Positions 1-6,575 of a DNA stretch of 7,999 nt are shown in pieces (position 1 is the stretch's first letter; every line of letters begins with the position of its first letter). The stretch spans positions 1 through 7,999 of the forward strand of contig JAHFBS010000032.1 of NCBI GenBank assembly GCA_023249895.1. The letters run 5' to 3'. The DNA comes from a bacterium. Lineage in GTDB: Bacteria > Babelota > Babeliae > Babelales > RVW-14. Below the pieces are notes generated by a model. That model was not told the DNA's origin. It saw only the letters and a program-made list of their open reading frames with translations, and did no database searches. Position numbers and translations under genes: made by a program.

Positions 1-1562
1 TATCCTGAAATAATAATATCGTTCCAAGGCATTTCTTTTTGATGCATCCAAGATTTTACAATCGTATAAAAAGCCCAAGTTCTGATAATGTCATGAGCTT
101 GTGGTCGCATGCTCATAGGCAATGTCACCCCATCGGGTGATTGATCAGGCCATTTAAGATTAATAAGTGGCGTCAGGGACGAAGTATTCCACGTATCCAT
201 AACATCAGTATCGGGCGCAATGGCAGTACTTGAACAGCGCGGACATTTTCCACCCGGAAACTGCTGTTCCTGAGGATCGATCGGTAAATCTTTGGCATCT
301 GCTATAAGAACACGCTGACAATCTTTGCAATGCCACACCGGAAATGGAATACCAAAAAAGCGCTGACGCGAAATGCCCCAGTCCCAGTGTAAATTTTGCA
401 CCCAATCAAGATAACGGGCTTTCATAAAAGCAGGCTTCCATTCGATCTCATCAGCACGGCGTAAAAAGGCCTCTTTATGATCAAGAATTTTGATAAACCA
501 TTGAGGAAGTACTAAATATTCAATTTCTTGTTTGCAGCGCTCGTGTGTATTAACACTGTGCGTAATTGATTTTTGGCCAACCAGCCGTTCTGATTCTTTG
601 AGCAACTCAAGCATTTTTTTACGCGCATCACGTACGTTAAGACCGGCAAGAGGACCTGTTTCAGGCGTCCATTTGCCATCCAAACCTACCGATTGAACAA
701 AAGGCAGTTGATAGGTCTTGTACCAATGAATATCGGTCTGATCGCCAAACGTACAACACATCACCAAGCCGGTACCCTTAGCAGGATCAACCTTTTGGTC
801 GGCCATAATGCGTACCGGTTTTTCAAAAACAGGTGTTATGGCAAATTTATTGAGCAAATGTTTGTACCGAACATCCTCAGGGTTAAAAAAGAGCGCAACG
901 CATGAGGGCAATAATTCAGGACGGGTCGTAGAAATAATAAGTTTTTCGCCCTCTTCGGTAATAAATACAATATCGTTAAAGGTCGTTGTAACCTCAGCGC
1001 TTTCAAGTTCAGCCTGGGCTACCGAAGTGCGGCAGGTGGTGCAATAGAGCGAAGGTTCTTGTTTGCGATACACAAGCCCTTTGTTATAAAGATCGATGAA
1101 TGAATATTGGGCTACACGACGCACGTCTTTTGAAATCGTCGAATAGGTCTTTGACCAATCAATGGATAATCCCATACGACGCCACAAATTTTCGAATAAT
1201 TTTTCGACTTCAGTCGTCTCACGCAAGCAAAGGTCGATAAATTCTGAACGCTTCATCAAATGTGCACGCGTATTGTGTTTCTTCTCAACAAAACGCTCGG
1301 TTGGCAATCCATTGTCGTCAAAACCCATTGGGTAAAAAACGTGATACCCGCGCATACGCTTGTAACGAGCAATCAAATCGGCATGGGTGTATGAAAAAAT
1401 GTGACCGATATGCAGAGAGCCAGAGACCGTTGGTGGGGGCGTATCGATACTAAAAACTTTTTCAGGATTGGCCGGAACAAAGTTGTACACCTTTTCTAGC
1501 GTCCACAATTCCTGTGCTTGCGCATCACATTTTGCATGATCGTACAGTTTTTCTATTTCCAT
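1..1562 (-). CDS. valS: Valyl-tRNA synthetase, archaeal-like type, N-terminal part (runs off left edge)
   Basis: This class I synthetase charges tRNA-Val with valine in the cytoplasm. An uninterrupted minus-strand frame of 520 codons runs from ATG 1562 to the left edge; no stop is reached, so the C-terminal part (KMSKS loop, anticodon-binding domain) is missing. The HIGH motif is intact (residues 51-54, GSLHIGH), followed by YPMGFDDNGLPTER at 77-90. That is the motif of the archaeal/rickettsial form, not the GTDHAGIATQ form of E. coli ValRS. Zinc-binding cysteine pairs lie at C174/C177, C412/C415 and C440/C443, then DVMDTWNTSS and RPQAHDIIRTWAFYT, all typical of ValRS. An editing domain is expected between about 190 and 400. 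Start choice: ATG 1562 gives the natural N-terminus, although no strong Shine-Dalgarno precedes it. It diverges from the 1720 gene. IleRS and LeuRS are less likely because the RPQAHDIIRTW and FDDNGLPTER blocks fit ValRS. Confidence 0.93.
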   Translation of the reverse strand, partial: MEIEKLYDHAKCDAQAQELWTLEKVYNFVPANPEKVFSIDTPPPTVSGSLHIGHIFSYTHADLIARYKRMRGYHVFYPMGFDDNGLPTERFVEKKHNTRAHLMKRSEFIDLCLRETTEVEKLFENLWRRMGLSIDWSKTYSTISKDVRRVAQYSFIDLYNKGLVYRKQEPSLYCTTCRTSVAQAELESAEVTTTFNDIVFITEEGEKLIISTTRPELLPSCVALFFNPEDVRYKHLLNKFAITPVFEKPVRIMADQKVDPAKGTGLVMCCTFGDQTDIHWYKTYQLPFVQSVGLDGKWTPETGPLAGLNVRDARKKMLELLKESERLVGQKSITHSVNTHERCKQEIEYLVLPQWFIKILDHKEAFLRRADEIEWKPAFMKARYLDWVQNLHWDWGISRQRFFGIPFPVWHCKDCQRVLIADAKDLPIDPQEQQFPGGKCPRCSSTAIAPDTDVMDTWNTSSLTPLINLKWPDQSPDGVTLPMSMRPQAHDIIRTWAFYTIVKSWMHQKEMPWNDIIISG

Positions 1563-1622
1563 ACCGCAGCTCGTTTTTTTAATTTTTCAGTAAGAAAATT
1601 ACTTCTATAACTCATGGGCAAA

Positions 1623-1628
1623 AGTATA
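1623..1628 (-). promoter_or_regulatory. Probable extended -10 element for valS
   Basis: On the minus strand TGGTATACT contains TATACT (5/6 to consensus) with the TG of an extended -10 one base upstream. No good -35 is visible, which extended -10 promoters tolerate. Transcription would begin near 1615-1617, leaving a valS leader of about 55 nt. This is the only convincing minus-strand promoter in the 157-bp spacer. Confidence 0.4.
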
Positions 1629-1644
1629 CCATAGAATCGATTTT

Positions 1645-1673
1645 TAGACGTCCCAGTGCTTTTATGCTATAAA
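1645..1673 (+). promoter_or_regulatory. Probable promoter of the four-paralog operon
   Basis: The -35-like TAGACG (1645-1650, 4/6) is separated by exactly 17 bp from TATAAA (1668-1673, 5/6). A TG at 1665-1666 makes it an extended -10. Transcription would start near 1680, giving a leader of about 40 nt before the Shine-Dalgarno AAAGG at 1708-1712 and ATG 1720. It lies 17 bp from the inferred valS -10 on the other strand, so the two promoters are back to back in a shared regulatory space. Confidence 0.5.
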
Positions 1674-1719
1674 GAGGGACTTTTTTCTGAAGAAAATAGT
1701 GGTAAATAAAGGTTAATTA

Positions 1720-2574
1720 ATGAAACCGGTCATCCCAAAATCTGTCGCTTTTTTAGCCCTAACTTTAGGGTTCATGTTAGCACCACAGCCAACCATAAAT
1801 GCAAACACTGAAATCGTCACCGCCCTGTTACGCGGCCCAGCAGCCTATCTTGAATACGAACTGCGTAATGATACCTCCCGCAGCGCGCATGCAAAAAAAG
1901 CACTAATTGCCTCTATTCGTTTCATCAATGATCTATATAATCCACAAACCTCACTTCATAAATTTGGATGGTTTATATATGATGCGCGACAAATTTTGCT
2001 ACATCTTAAAGCACTGCGCTCAGCACAAAATCAGTCGGGACAACTAACACAAAATTCTGCTGAACAAAATCTATCTGACGATAAAGACTATCAAATTCTC
2101 CGCCGCTTTGTGCTACCAGCAATTGAAATGCTCGGCGCACTGGGGCGCACTGAATTTGGGCAAGATAATATGCTAGACTACGTAACCTTTTCTAGTATTC
2201 AAATAAACGTTACTAGCATTACCAATATTACTATAACTATGTCACGGCTTGGACAGCTTTATTTTGCGGCACCTAAAAATTCAACTGACCGAAAGATTAT
2301 TATCGCGATTTTAACATGTTGTCTGATTGAGATTTTGAGTACAATTGAACAACGGCCTCCGATGCCTCAGAATCTTTTCAATGATATTTGTCCAATATGT
2401 GGGGAAGCTGAATTCACTAAGCCCTCAGCGCTAACATGCGGACATATTTTTTGCAAAAATTGCATTAGGACGTGGTTAACCCAAAAACAAACATGCCCAT
2501 CTTGCAGGCAACAGACCACAGGAAAACTTTTCCGCGTTGCTCAACACGAAATACCACAGGCTCAGAAAAAGTAA
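1720..2574 (+). CDS. Exported paralog-family protein with C-terminal C3HC4 RING finger (putative E3 ubiquitin ligase effector)
   Basis: A 284-residue protein in three parts. Residues 1-28 form a signal peptide: Lys-containing n-region, hydrophobic stretch 8-21, probable cleavage after A28 (INA). Residues 31-212 form the helical core shared with the next three genes: TALLRGPAAYLEYELRNDTS at 34-53, VLPAIEMLGALGR at 131-143, SRLGQLY at 175-181, and a hydrophobic segment at 193-207. Residues 224-262 are a complete RING-HC finger with ligands C224, C227, C240, H242, C245, C248, C259 and C262. The positions that usually bind an E2 are occupied (I226, W253, P260), and R263 directly after the last ligand is where active RINGs place the linchpin arginine. 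Bacteria have no ubiquitin, so the inferred target is a eukaryotic host. AAAGG lies 7 nt before the ATG. The core function is unknown to me and activity is untested. Confidence 0.85.
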   Translation: MKPVIPKSVAFLALTLGFMLAPQPTINANTEIVTALLRGPAAYLEYELRNDTSRSAHAKKALIASIRFINDLYNPQTSLHKFGWFIYDARQILLHLKALRSAQNQSGQLTQNSAEQNLSDDKDYQILRRFVLPAIEMLGALGRTEFGQDNMLDYVTFSSIQINVTSITNITITMSRLGQLYFAAPKNSTDRKIIIAILTCCLIEILSTIEQRPPMPQNLFNDICPICGEAEFTKPSALTCGHIFCKNCIRTWLTQKQTCPSCRQQTTGKLFRVAQHEIPQAQKK

Positions 2575-2595
2575 TTTTTACCATAGACGGCGCAC

Positions 2596-3270
2596 ATGTC
2601 ACGATGTTTTCGTAACATTTTAACCGTTGTAGCCGTATGGTTTGGCATGATGAATACACAACCCCTTAACGCAGCGCCATCTGTAAAAAAAATTCGCTAT
2701 GCAACCGCACTTTTGCGTGGGCCGGCAGCATATCTTGAGCATAAACTTCGCAATGACACCTCGTTACGTGCCCGCGTCATAAAAATGGCCATTCATGGTA
2801 TACGAATGCTCGATGATTCATCAGTACCCACACCAGAAGGAATCGATTACTATTCATTACATGAAGCCTGGAGCAAACTGAGCACGTGGCACCATCTGGT
2901 GAGCTGGTTTATCTATGATATTGTTGCATTCATTAAAGAGGGCAAAGCGTGCATAAAAGGAGAACGCGCATCACCAGTCGTCATAACAGACGGCCAAGAG
3001 CATGAATTTTTATGCAGCACAATACTTCCAATGGCCGAAATGATATGCGCCCTGGCAAGAATAACCCCCATAGAACGCAGGAGTAATAATCTTGCAAATA
3101 TCGCCATAAGCATAGTTCGTTTGTGCGAATTATATTATGCTACGCCGAATGATTCAGTACAACGTACCGCTCTTAAGAGTCTTTTGGCAGTATGTGTTGT
3201 AGAACTCATCGTTAAAAGCAAACGGCTGTATGAGTTGCCAAAGCCTAAAAAAAGAGAGATCGCCTTATGA
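2596..3270 (+). CDS. Exported paralog-family protein, short form without RING
   Basis: A 224-residue paralog of the preceding gene, 21 bp downstream. The signal peptide covers about residues 1-26 (SRCFR n-region, LTVVAVWFGMM core, cleavage after LNA). The family signature is well kept: TALLRGPAAYLEHKLRNDTS at 37-56, then SWFIYD, ILPMAEMICALARI, and VRLCELYYATPNDSVQR near the end. Relative to the first gene it stops just after the last hydrophobic helix (AVCVVELIVKSKR), exactly where the RING linker would begin, and ends in a basic tail (KPKKREIAL). It looks like the core alone. No good Shine-Dalgarno precedes ATG 2596, so translation may depend on the upstream gene. Its stop overlaps the next start in an ATGA junction. 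Function is not recognised. Confidence 0.82.
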   Translation: MSRCFRNILTVVAVWFGMMNTQPLNAAPSVKKIRYATALLRGPAAYLEHKLRNDTSLRARVIKMAIHGIRMLDDSSVPTPEGIDYYSLHEAWSKLSTWHHLVSWFIYDIVAFIKEGKACIKGERASPVVITDGQEHEFLCSTILPMAEMICALARITPIERRSNNLANIAISIVRLCELYYATPNDSVQRTALKSLLAVCVVELIVKSKRLYELPKPKKREIAL

Positions 3271-4112
3271 ATAACTACTTAAAAAAAATCATCCTGATCG
3301 TTGGCATTAGTAGCGCTGTTTTTACCCAGAGCTCCGCCCAAAACGTTGAGCTTGCAACGGCAGCTTTACGCATCCCGTGCAGTATCCTTGAATACGAACT
3401 ACGCAACAGCTCATCTCGCGGTGCATCTTTTGTCAAAGCCCTTATTCATGCCAACCGTTTGGTAAATGAAATGTGTGCAAAACCCCCTTGTCGGTGGCTG
3501 TACATCCTTGATTCAGACGCCCTACTTCAGGCACCCTTGTCGCAAACATTCGCCACATCGTTGATTTTTTATGATGCACTTGGAATTATCAAAAATTTAG
3601 CTGAAGTTATCGTCGGCCCCTCTGATAAAAAAGAGCCAGCCGAAAAAGCAGATCAGTTCCAAGATTTGCTTGGGTATATCGTATTCCCCCTACTTGAATC
3701 AGCTGCTGCACTTGGCCGGGTCAAAGGGAATTCAATAGACGTTAAAACGCTTGCTTTTAAATATTCCAACAGCCTTATTATACTTTCACGCTTAGGACAA
3801 TTTTATTGTTGCGCCCCACAAACATCGCTCAAGCGTAAAATATATGCGGTACTCGTGCTTATTTGCGTCATTGATCTTGTCATAAAGGCACAAAAACCAG
3901 CAAGCTATTGGGATGCTCTGGTTGATTCTGCTGCCCCTCGTGTTAACGCTGCTTATTCGCATGGACAAACATTTCTCAGGTTTCTCAATGCCCCTGACGC
4001 ATTTCGCAACGATGATAACGTTAAATTTGTAGAATGCGCAAAAGAACTTCTCAGAAGCAATAGCTGGTCAGAACTTTGGCAAAAGTTACGGGGAACAGCA
4101 GGGCAAAGCTAG
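3267..4112 (+). CDS. Exported paralog-family protein, divergent copy with its own C-terminal extension
   Basis: A 281-residue third paralog whose ATG overlaps the previous stop by 4 bp (ATGA), with GAGAG at 3254-3258 as ribosome-binding site; translational coupling is likely. Signal peptide: NNYLKK, then IILIVGISSAVF, with cleavage after SSA (A24). It is the most diverged copy: the usual LLRGPAAY reads ALRIPCSI, yet LEYELRN at 41-47 is intact. Later blocks are recognisable: FYDALGIIKNL, VFPLLESAAALGRV, LSRLGQFYCCAP and a hydrophobic VLVLICVIDLVI. The last 65 or so residues, from about KPASYWDAL, extend beyond the core, are not RING-like (no C-x2-C pairs) and look helical and charged. Function is unknown. 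Membership of the family is seen directly in the aligned blocks. Confidence 0.82.
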   Translation: MNNYLKKIILIVGISSAVFTQSSAQNVELATAALRIPCSILEYELRNSSSRGASFVKALIHANRLVNEMCAKPPCRWLYILDSDALLQAPLSQTFATSLIFYDALGIIKNLAEVIVGPSDKKEPAEKADQFQDLLGYIVFPLLESAAALGRVKGNSIDVKTLAFKYSNSLIILSRLGQFYCCAPQTSLKRKIYAVLVLICVIDLVIKAQKPASYWDALVDSAAPRVNAAYSHGQTFLRFLNAPDAFRNDDNVKFVECAKELLRSNSWSELWQKLRGTAGQS

Positions 4113-4125
4113 CAAGGAAGCACAC

Positions 4126-4935
4126 ATGATAAACAAACTCAAAAAATATGCTTTTGCCCTCATTGTAAGTACAAGCTTAGCGCCCTCGCAGTCACTTGAT
4201 GCCGCAACGCGTGAAAACAACATCGAATTTGCAACTGCTTTGTTACGTGGCCCCGCCGCATATTATGAGTTCAAATTACGCAATGATTACTCACGCAGTG
4301 CTTATTTTAAAAGAGCGATTATACACACAATAAGATTTCTCAACGACTTTAGTACTTTATCAAAAAAGAGTTCGTGTTACTCACTTGCATATGATGTCTT
4401 CGGTTATGCGATATCTGCTGCTTGTCTGGGTACTATGATATCTCTTGGCAAGACCACAATAATCCCAGAAAATAAACAAACCACGCCCCCAACATGTCTG
4501 GGCGATGATTACACTCAATTTGGTCTGTATGTTTTGCCGATACTCGAAACGGCATGTGCACTTATACGTACACAACAAGTTTCGCCGAGGGGGCTTTATC
4601 GTAGCAGTGAGCTTGCGAAGGCCCCTTATAGTAGCATGGCGCTGGCGAAGGGCAACGTCACCACCCCACAAGCGCTCCTTGCCAATATTGGCTTAGATCT
4701 TACGCGCATCACACAATATTTTTTTACAAACATACATGCGCACGAAAAAACTAAAGATAAAAACATCCTCATGCTTTTCATGCTGAGCGCATATTTAATC
4801 GCAATCTATTCTGAGATAAGCGACTTTCACGCGATAAAAAAAGGCGTGGATGATTATATTCGTGAACGTGATGAATCAAGCGAAGCCATCAGGAGAAATA
4901 TGAATATTTTAAAAGCAGAAGTGGACAAGCATTAA
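4126..4935 (+). CDS. Exported paralog-family protein, fourth copy with internal tandem repeat
   Basis: A 269-residue fourth paralog, 13 bp after the third, with AAGGA at 4114-4118 spaced 7 nt from the ATG. Signal peptide: INKLKKY, then AFALIVSTSLA, with cleavage near LDA (A26). The signature is as strong as in the first two genes: TALLRGPAAYYEFKLRND at 37-54, then IRFLNDF. A VLPILETACALIRT block follows, then an insertion of about 25 residues containing two imperfect 10-residue repeats (LYRSSELAKA/PYSSMALAKG), then LTRITQYF and a hydrophobic NILMLFMLSAYLIAIYS. The C-terminus (about 231-269) is charged and probably coiled coil (VDDYIRERDESSEAIRRNMN). There is no RING. It ends the array 12 bp before a hairpin. 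Function is not recognised. Confidence 0.82.
   Translation: MINKLKKYAFALIVSTSLAPSQSLDAATRENNIEFATALLRGPAAYYEFKLRNDYSRSAYFKRAIIHTIRFLNDFSTLSKKSSCYSLAYDVFGYAISAACLGTMISLGKTTIIPENKQTTPPTCLGDDYTQFGLYVLPILETACALIRTQQVSPRGLYRSSELAKAPYSSMALAKGNVTTPQALLANIGLDLTRITQYFFTNIHAHEKTKDKNILMLFMLSAYLIAIYSEISDFHAIKKGVDDYIRERDESSEAIRRNMNILKAEVDKH
4594..4653 (+). repeat. Imperfect tandem duplication of 30 bp inside the fourth paralog
   Basis: Two adjacent 30-bp units (4594-4623 and 4624-4653) match at 23 of 30 positions by eye and encode LYRSSELAKA and PYSSMALAKG, keeping the frame. The other three paralogs have no counterpart, so the segment is an insertion in this copy. TTCGCC (4581-4586) and its inverse GGCGAA (4644-4649) roughly bracket the segment. 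Confidence 0.55.
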
Positions 4936-4947
4936 AGATAAGATACA

Positions 4948-4974
4948 GAGGGGCGGGTTTGATTGATGCCCCTC
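4948..4974. terminator. Weak hairpin between convergent operons
   Basis: GAGGGGC (4948-4954) pairs with GCCCCTC (4968-4974) in a 7-bp GC-rich stem around a 13-nt loop. It sits between the stop of the plus-strand array (4935) and the stop of the minus-strand membrane gene (4988). No clean U-run follows on either strand, although the minus side is moderately T-rich. A shared terminator is the natural reading, but its strength is doubtful. Confidence 0.4.
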
Positions 4975-4987
4975 ATTCAAAAGAACT

Positions 4988-5215
4988 TTAAGCTTGGGGA
5001 ATAAGTTTGCTTAAAAAAGATTTCACTTTATGCAAAACACTGGTAACTGCCGGAATATTGAGCATCAATAAGCCGTAATATACCAATAACGCACCGGTGG
5101 TGAACAAAATGACATGCACAATCATTTTGTAGGCATAGAGCATAAAAATGATACCCACCGCGGTGGCAAGAATGCCTTTGATCATTTTCATGTTAGGCAT
5201 ATTTTGACCATCCAT
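4988..5215 (-). CDS. Small two-helix membrane protein downstream of glyA
   Basis: A 75-residue protein not recognised as a named family. Two hydrophobic segments are visible: about residues 13-28 (GILATAVGIIFMLYAY) and 31-53 (IVHVILFTTGALLVYYGLLMLNI). An amphipathic Lys-rich tail follows (HKVKSFLSKLIPQA). The predicted product is a helical hairpin in the inner membrane. Start choice is firm: AAGGAG at 5226-5221 lies 5 nt before ATG 5215. It begins 30 bp after the glyA stop on the same strand, so the two are probably cotranscribed. I see no functional link to glycine or serine metabolism. Confidence 0.7.
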   Translation of the reverse strand: MDGQNMPNMKMIKGILATAVGIIFMLYAYKMIVHVILFTTGALLVYYGLLMLNIPAVTSVLHKVKSFLSKLIPQA

Positions 5216-5245
5216 AAGAACTCCTTTCTCCTTGTTAGTTTGTCA

Positions 5246-6535
5246 TCACAAACAGCTGGAACTTACCAGGGTTTGCATATCAGTTGCAACAGTTTGCGTG
5301 CACAGGTTCCCATAGATGGGCAATCGCGCACACATTTTTGCAACCTCACCAGCAATATTTTTCAAAACTTTATCATCGGTACCATTACGCAAAGCTTGAT
5401 CAATCCAATGCGCCACATTCACCGCATCTTGTTGCGTACATCCACGCGTCGTTATTGCCGGCGTTCCAATGCGAATACCACTTGTTTGTGTTGGCGGAAG
5501 TGGGTCAAATGGAATAGCGTTGCGATTTACCACAATATTGCAGCGACCTAATATCTCTTCAGCTTGTCTGCCGTTTAAACCATTAAGATGCTGTGCTGAA
5601 CGCAGATCAAGTAAGAAAAGATGGGTATCGGTACCCCCAGAAACAATACGATAGCCAAGATCTTTAAAGGTGTGCGCCATGGCTGCAGCGTTAGCAAGAA
5701 TACTCTGTGCATACTTTTTAAATGATGGTTGCAATGCCTCATCAAACGAAACACCCTTTGCCGCAATAATGTGCATTAATGGGCCGCCCTGACTTCCTGG
5801 CATGACCGCTTTATCAATACGCTGAGCAAAGTCTGCTTTGCTGCAAATAATACCACCACGTGGACCTCGTAATGTTTTATGCGTCGTGCTACTTACCACA
5901 TCGGCCCAAGGAAGTGGACTTGGCATCACCTCAGCAGCAACAAGGCCTGCAATGTGCGCCATATCATAAAAAAAGAACGCACCAACTTCTTTGGCAATAC
6001 GCGCGATACGTTCATAATCAATTAAACGTGAATAAGCCGAAGTTCCTGCAACAATCATCTTGGGCTTGTGCTGATGAGCAAGTGACTCAATTGCTGCATA
6101 ATCGATAAGTTCAGTCTCTTGATCAACTCCATACGAAATGAAGTTGTACATCTTGCCCGAAAAATTGATCTTGTGGCCGTGCGTCAGATGGCCACCTGCA
6201 CTCAAGTTCATACCAAGCACGGTATCGCCAGGATTCAACAGAGCAAGATACACCGCGAAATTGGCGCTTGCTCCTGAATGAGGCTGCACATTAAGATGTT
6301 CTGCGTGCAGAAGTTTTTTACCCTGAGCAATGGTATAAAGCTCAATTTCATCAATAACTTTGCATCCGCCGTAATAACGTTGTCCTGGATATCCTTCAGC
6401 ATATTTGTTGGTAAGAACCGAACCGGCAGCACGTAACACATCGTTACTTACATAATTTTCTGAGGCAATAAGATTAATATTCGAAGCTTGTCGCTGTTGC
6501 TCCTGTTCTATGAGATTGAAAATGTAGTTTTGCAC
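5246..6535 (-). CDS. glyA: Serine hydroxymethyltransferase
   Basis: This PLP enzyme interconverts serine plus tetrahydrofolate with glycine plus 5,10-methylene-THF in the cytoplasm and is the main source of one-carbon units. The full-length fold-type I sequence shows LIASENYVS, NKYAEGYPGQRYYGG, QPHSGASAN, DMAHIAGLVAA (cofactor Asp at 191, His 194) and STTHKTLRGPRGG with the Schiff-base lysine K220. The substrate-carboxylate arginine R355 lies in SGIRIGTPA. Numbering is from GTG 6535 (429 residues, near the usual 410-430). The frame stays open up to TTG 6553, but the Shine-Dalgarno AAGGAG (6548-6543) lies inside that extension, 7 nt before the in-frame GTG 6535, so GTG is the likelier start. 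The final 10 or so residues (ATDMQTLVSSSCL) extend slightly beyond typical homologs. It is followed by the small membrane gene at 4988-5215. Confidence 0.96.
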   Translation of the reverse strand: MQNYIFNLIEQEQQRQASNINLIASENYVSNDVLRAAGSVLTNKYAEGYPGQRYYGGCKVIDEIELYTIAQGKKLLHAEHLNVQPHSGASANFAVYLALLNPGDTVLGMNLSAGGHLTHGHKINFSGKMYNFISYGVDQETELIDYAAIESLAHQHKPKMIVAGTSAYSRLIDYERIARIAKEVGAFFFYDMAHIAGLVAAEVMPSPLPWADVVSSTTHKTLRGPRGGIICSKADFAQRIDKAVMPGSQGGPLMHIIAAKGVSFDEALQPSFKKYAQSILANAAAMAHTFKDLGYRIVSGGTDTHLFLLDLRSAQHLNGLNGRQAEEILGRCNIVVNRNAIPFDPLPPTQTSGIRIGTPAITTRGCTQQDAVNVAHWIDQALRNGTDDKVLKNIAGEVAKMCARLPIYGNLCTQTVATDMQTLVSSSCL

Positions 6536-6575
6536 ATGTATCTCCTTGGTCAAAAGGTCTTTGAAGGCATCAGTT

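Noticed and set aside
693..1453. Several short plus-strand frames of 60-80 codons
   Set aside because: All are shadows antisense to valS, which has an intact frame and conserved motifs throughout.
4381..4671. Open minus-strand frame of 96 codons
   Set aside because: It lies wholly within the fourth paralog, has no ribosome-binding site, and the plus-strand product has clear family homology.
4936..4987. Search for tRNA or small RNA in this and the other spacers (1563-1719, 6536-6676, 7465-7585)
   Set aside because: No cloverleaf arms or TTCGA loop context were seen; the contents are explained by promoters and hairpins.
5114..5551. Plus-strand frame of 145 codons
   Set aside because: It is antisense to glyA and the small membrane gene, with no recognisable protein features.
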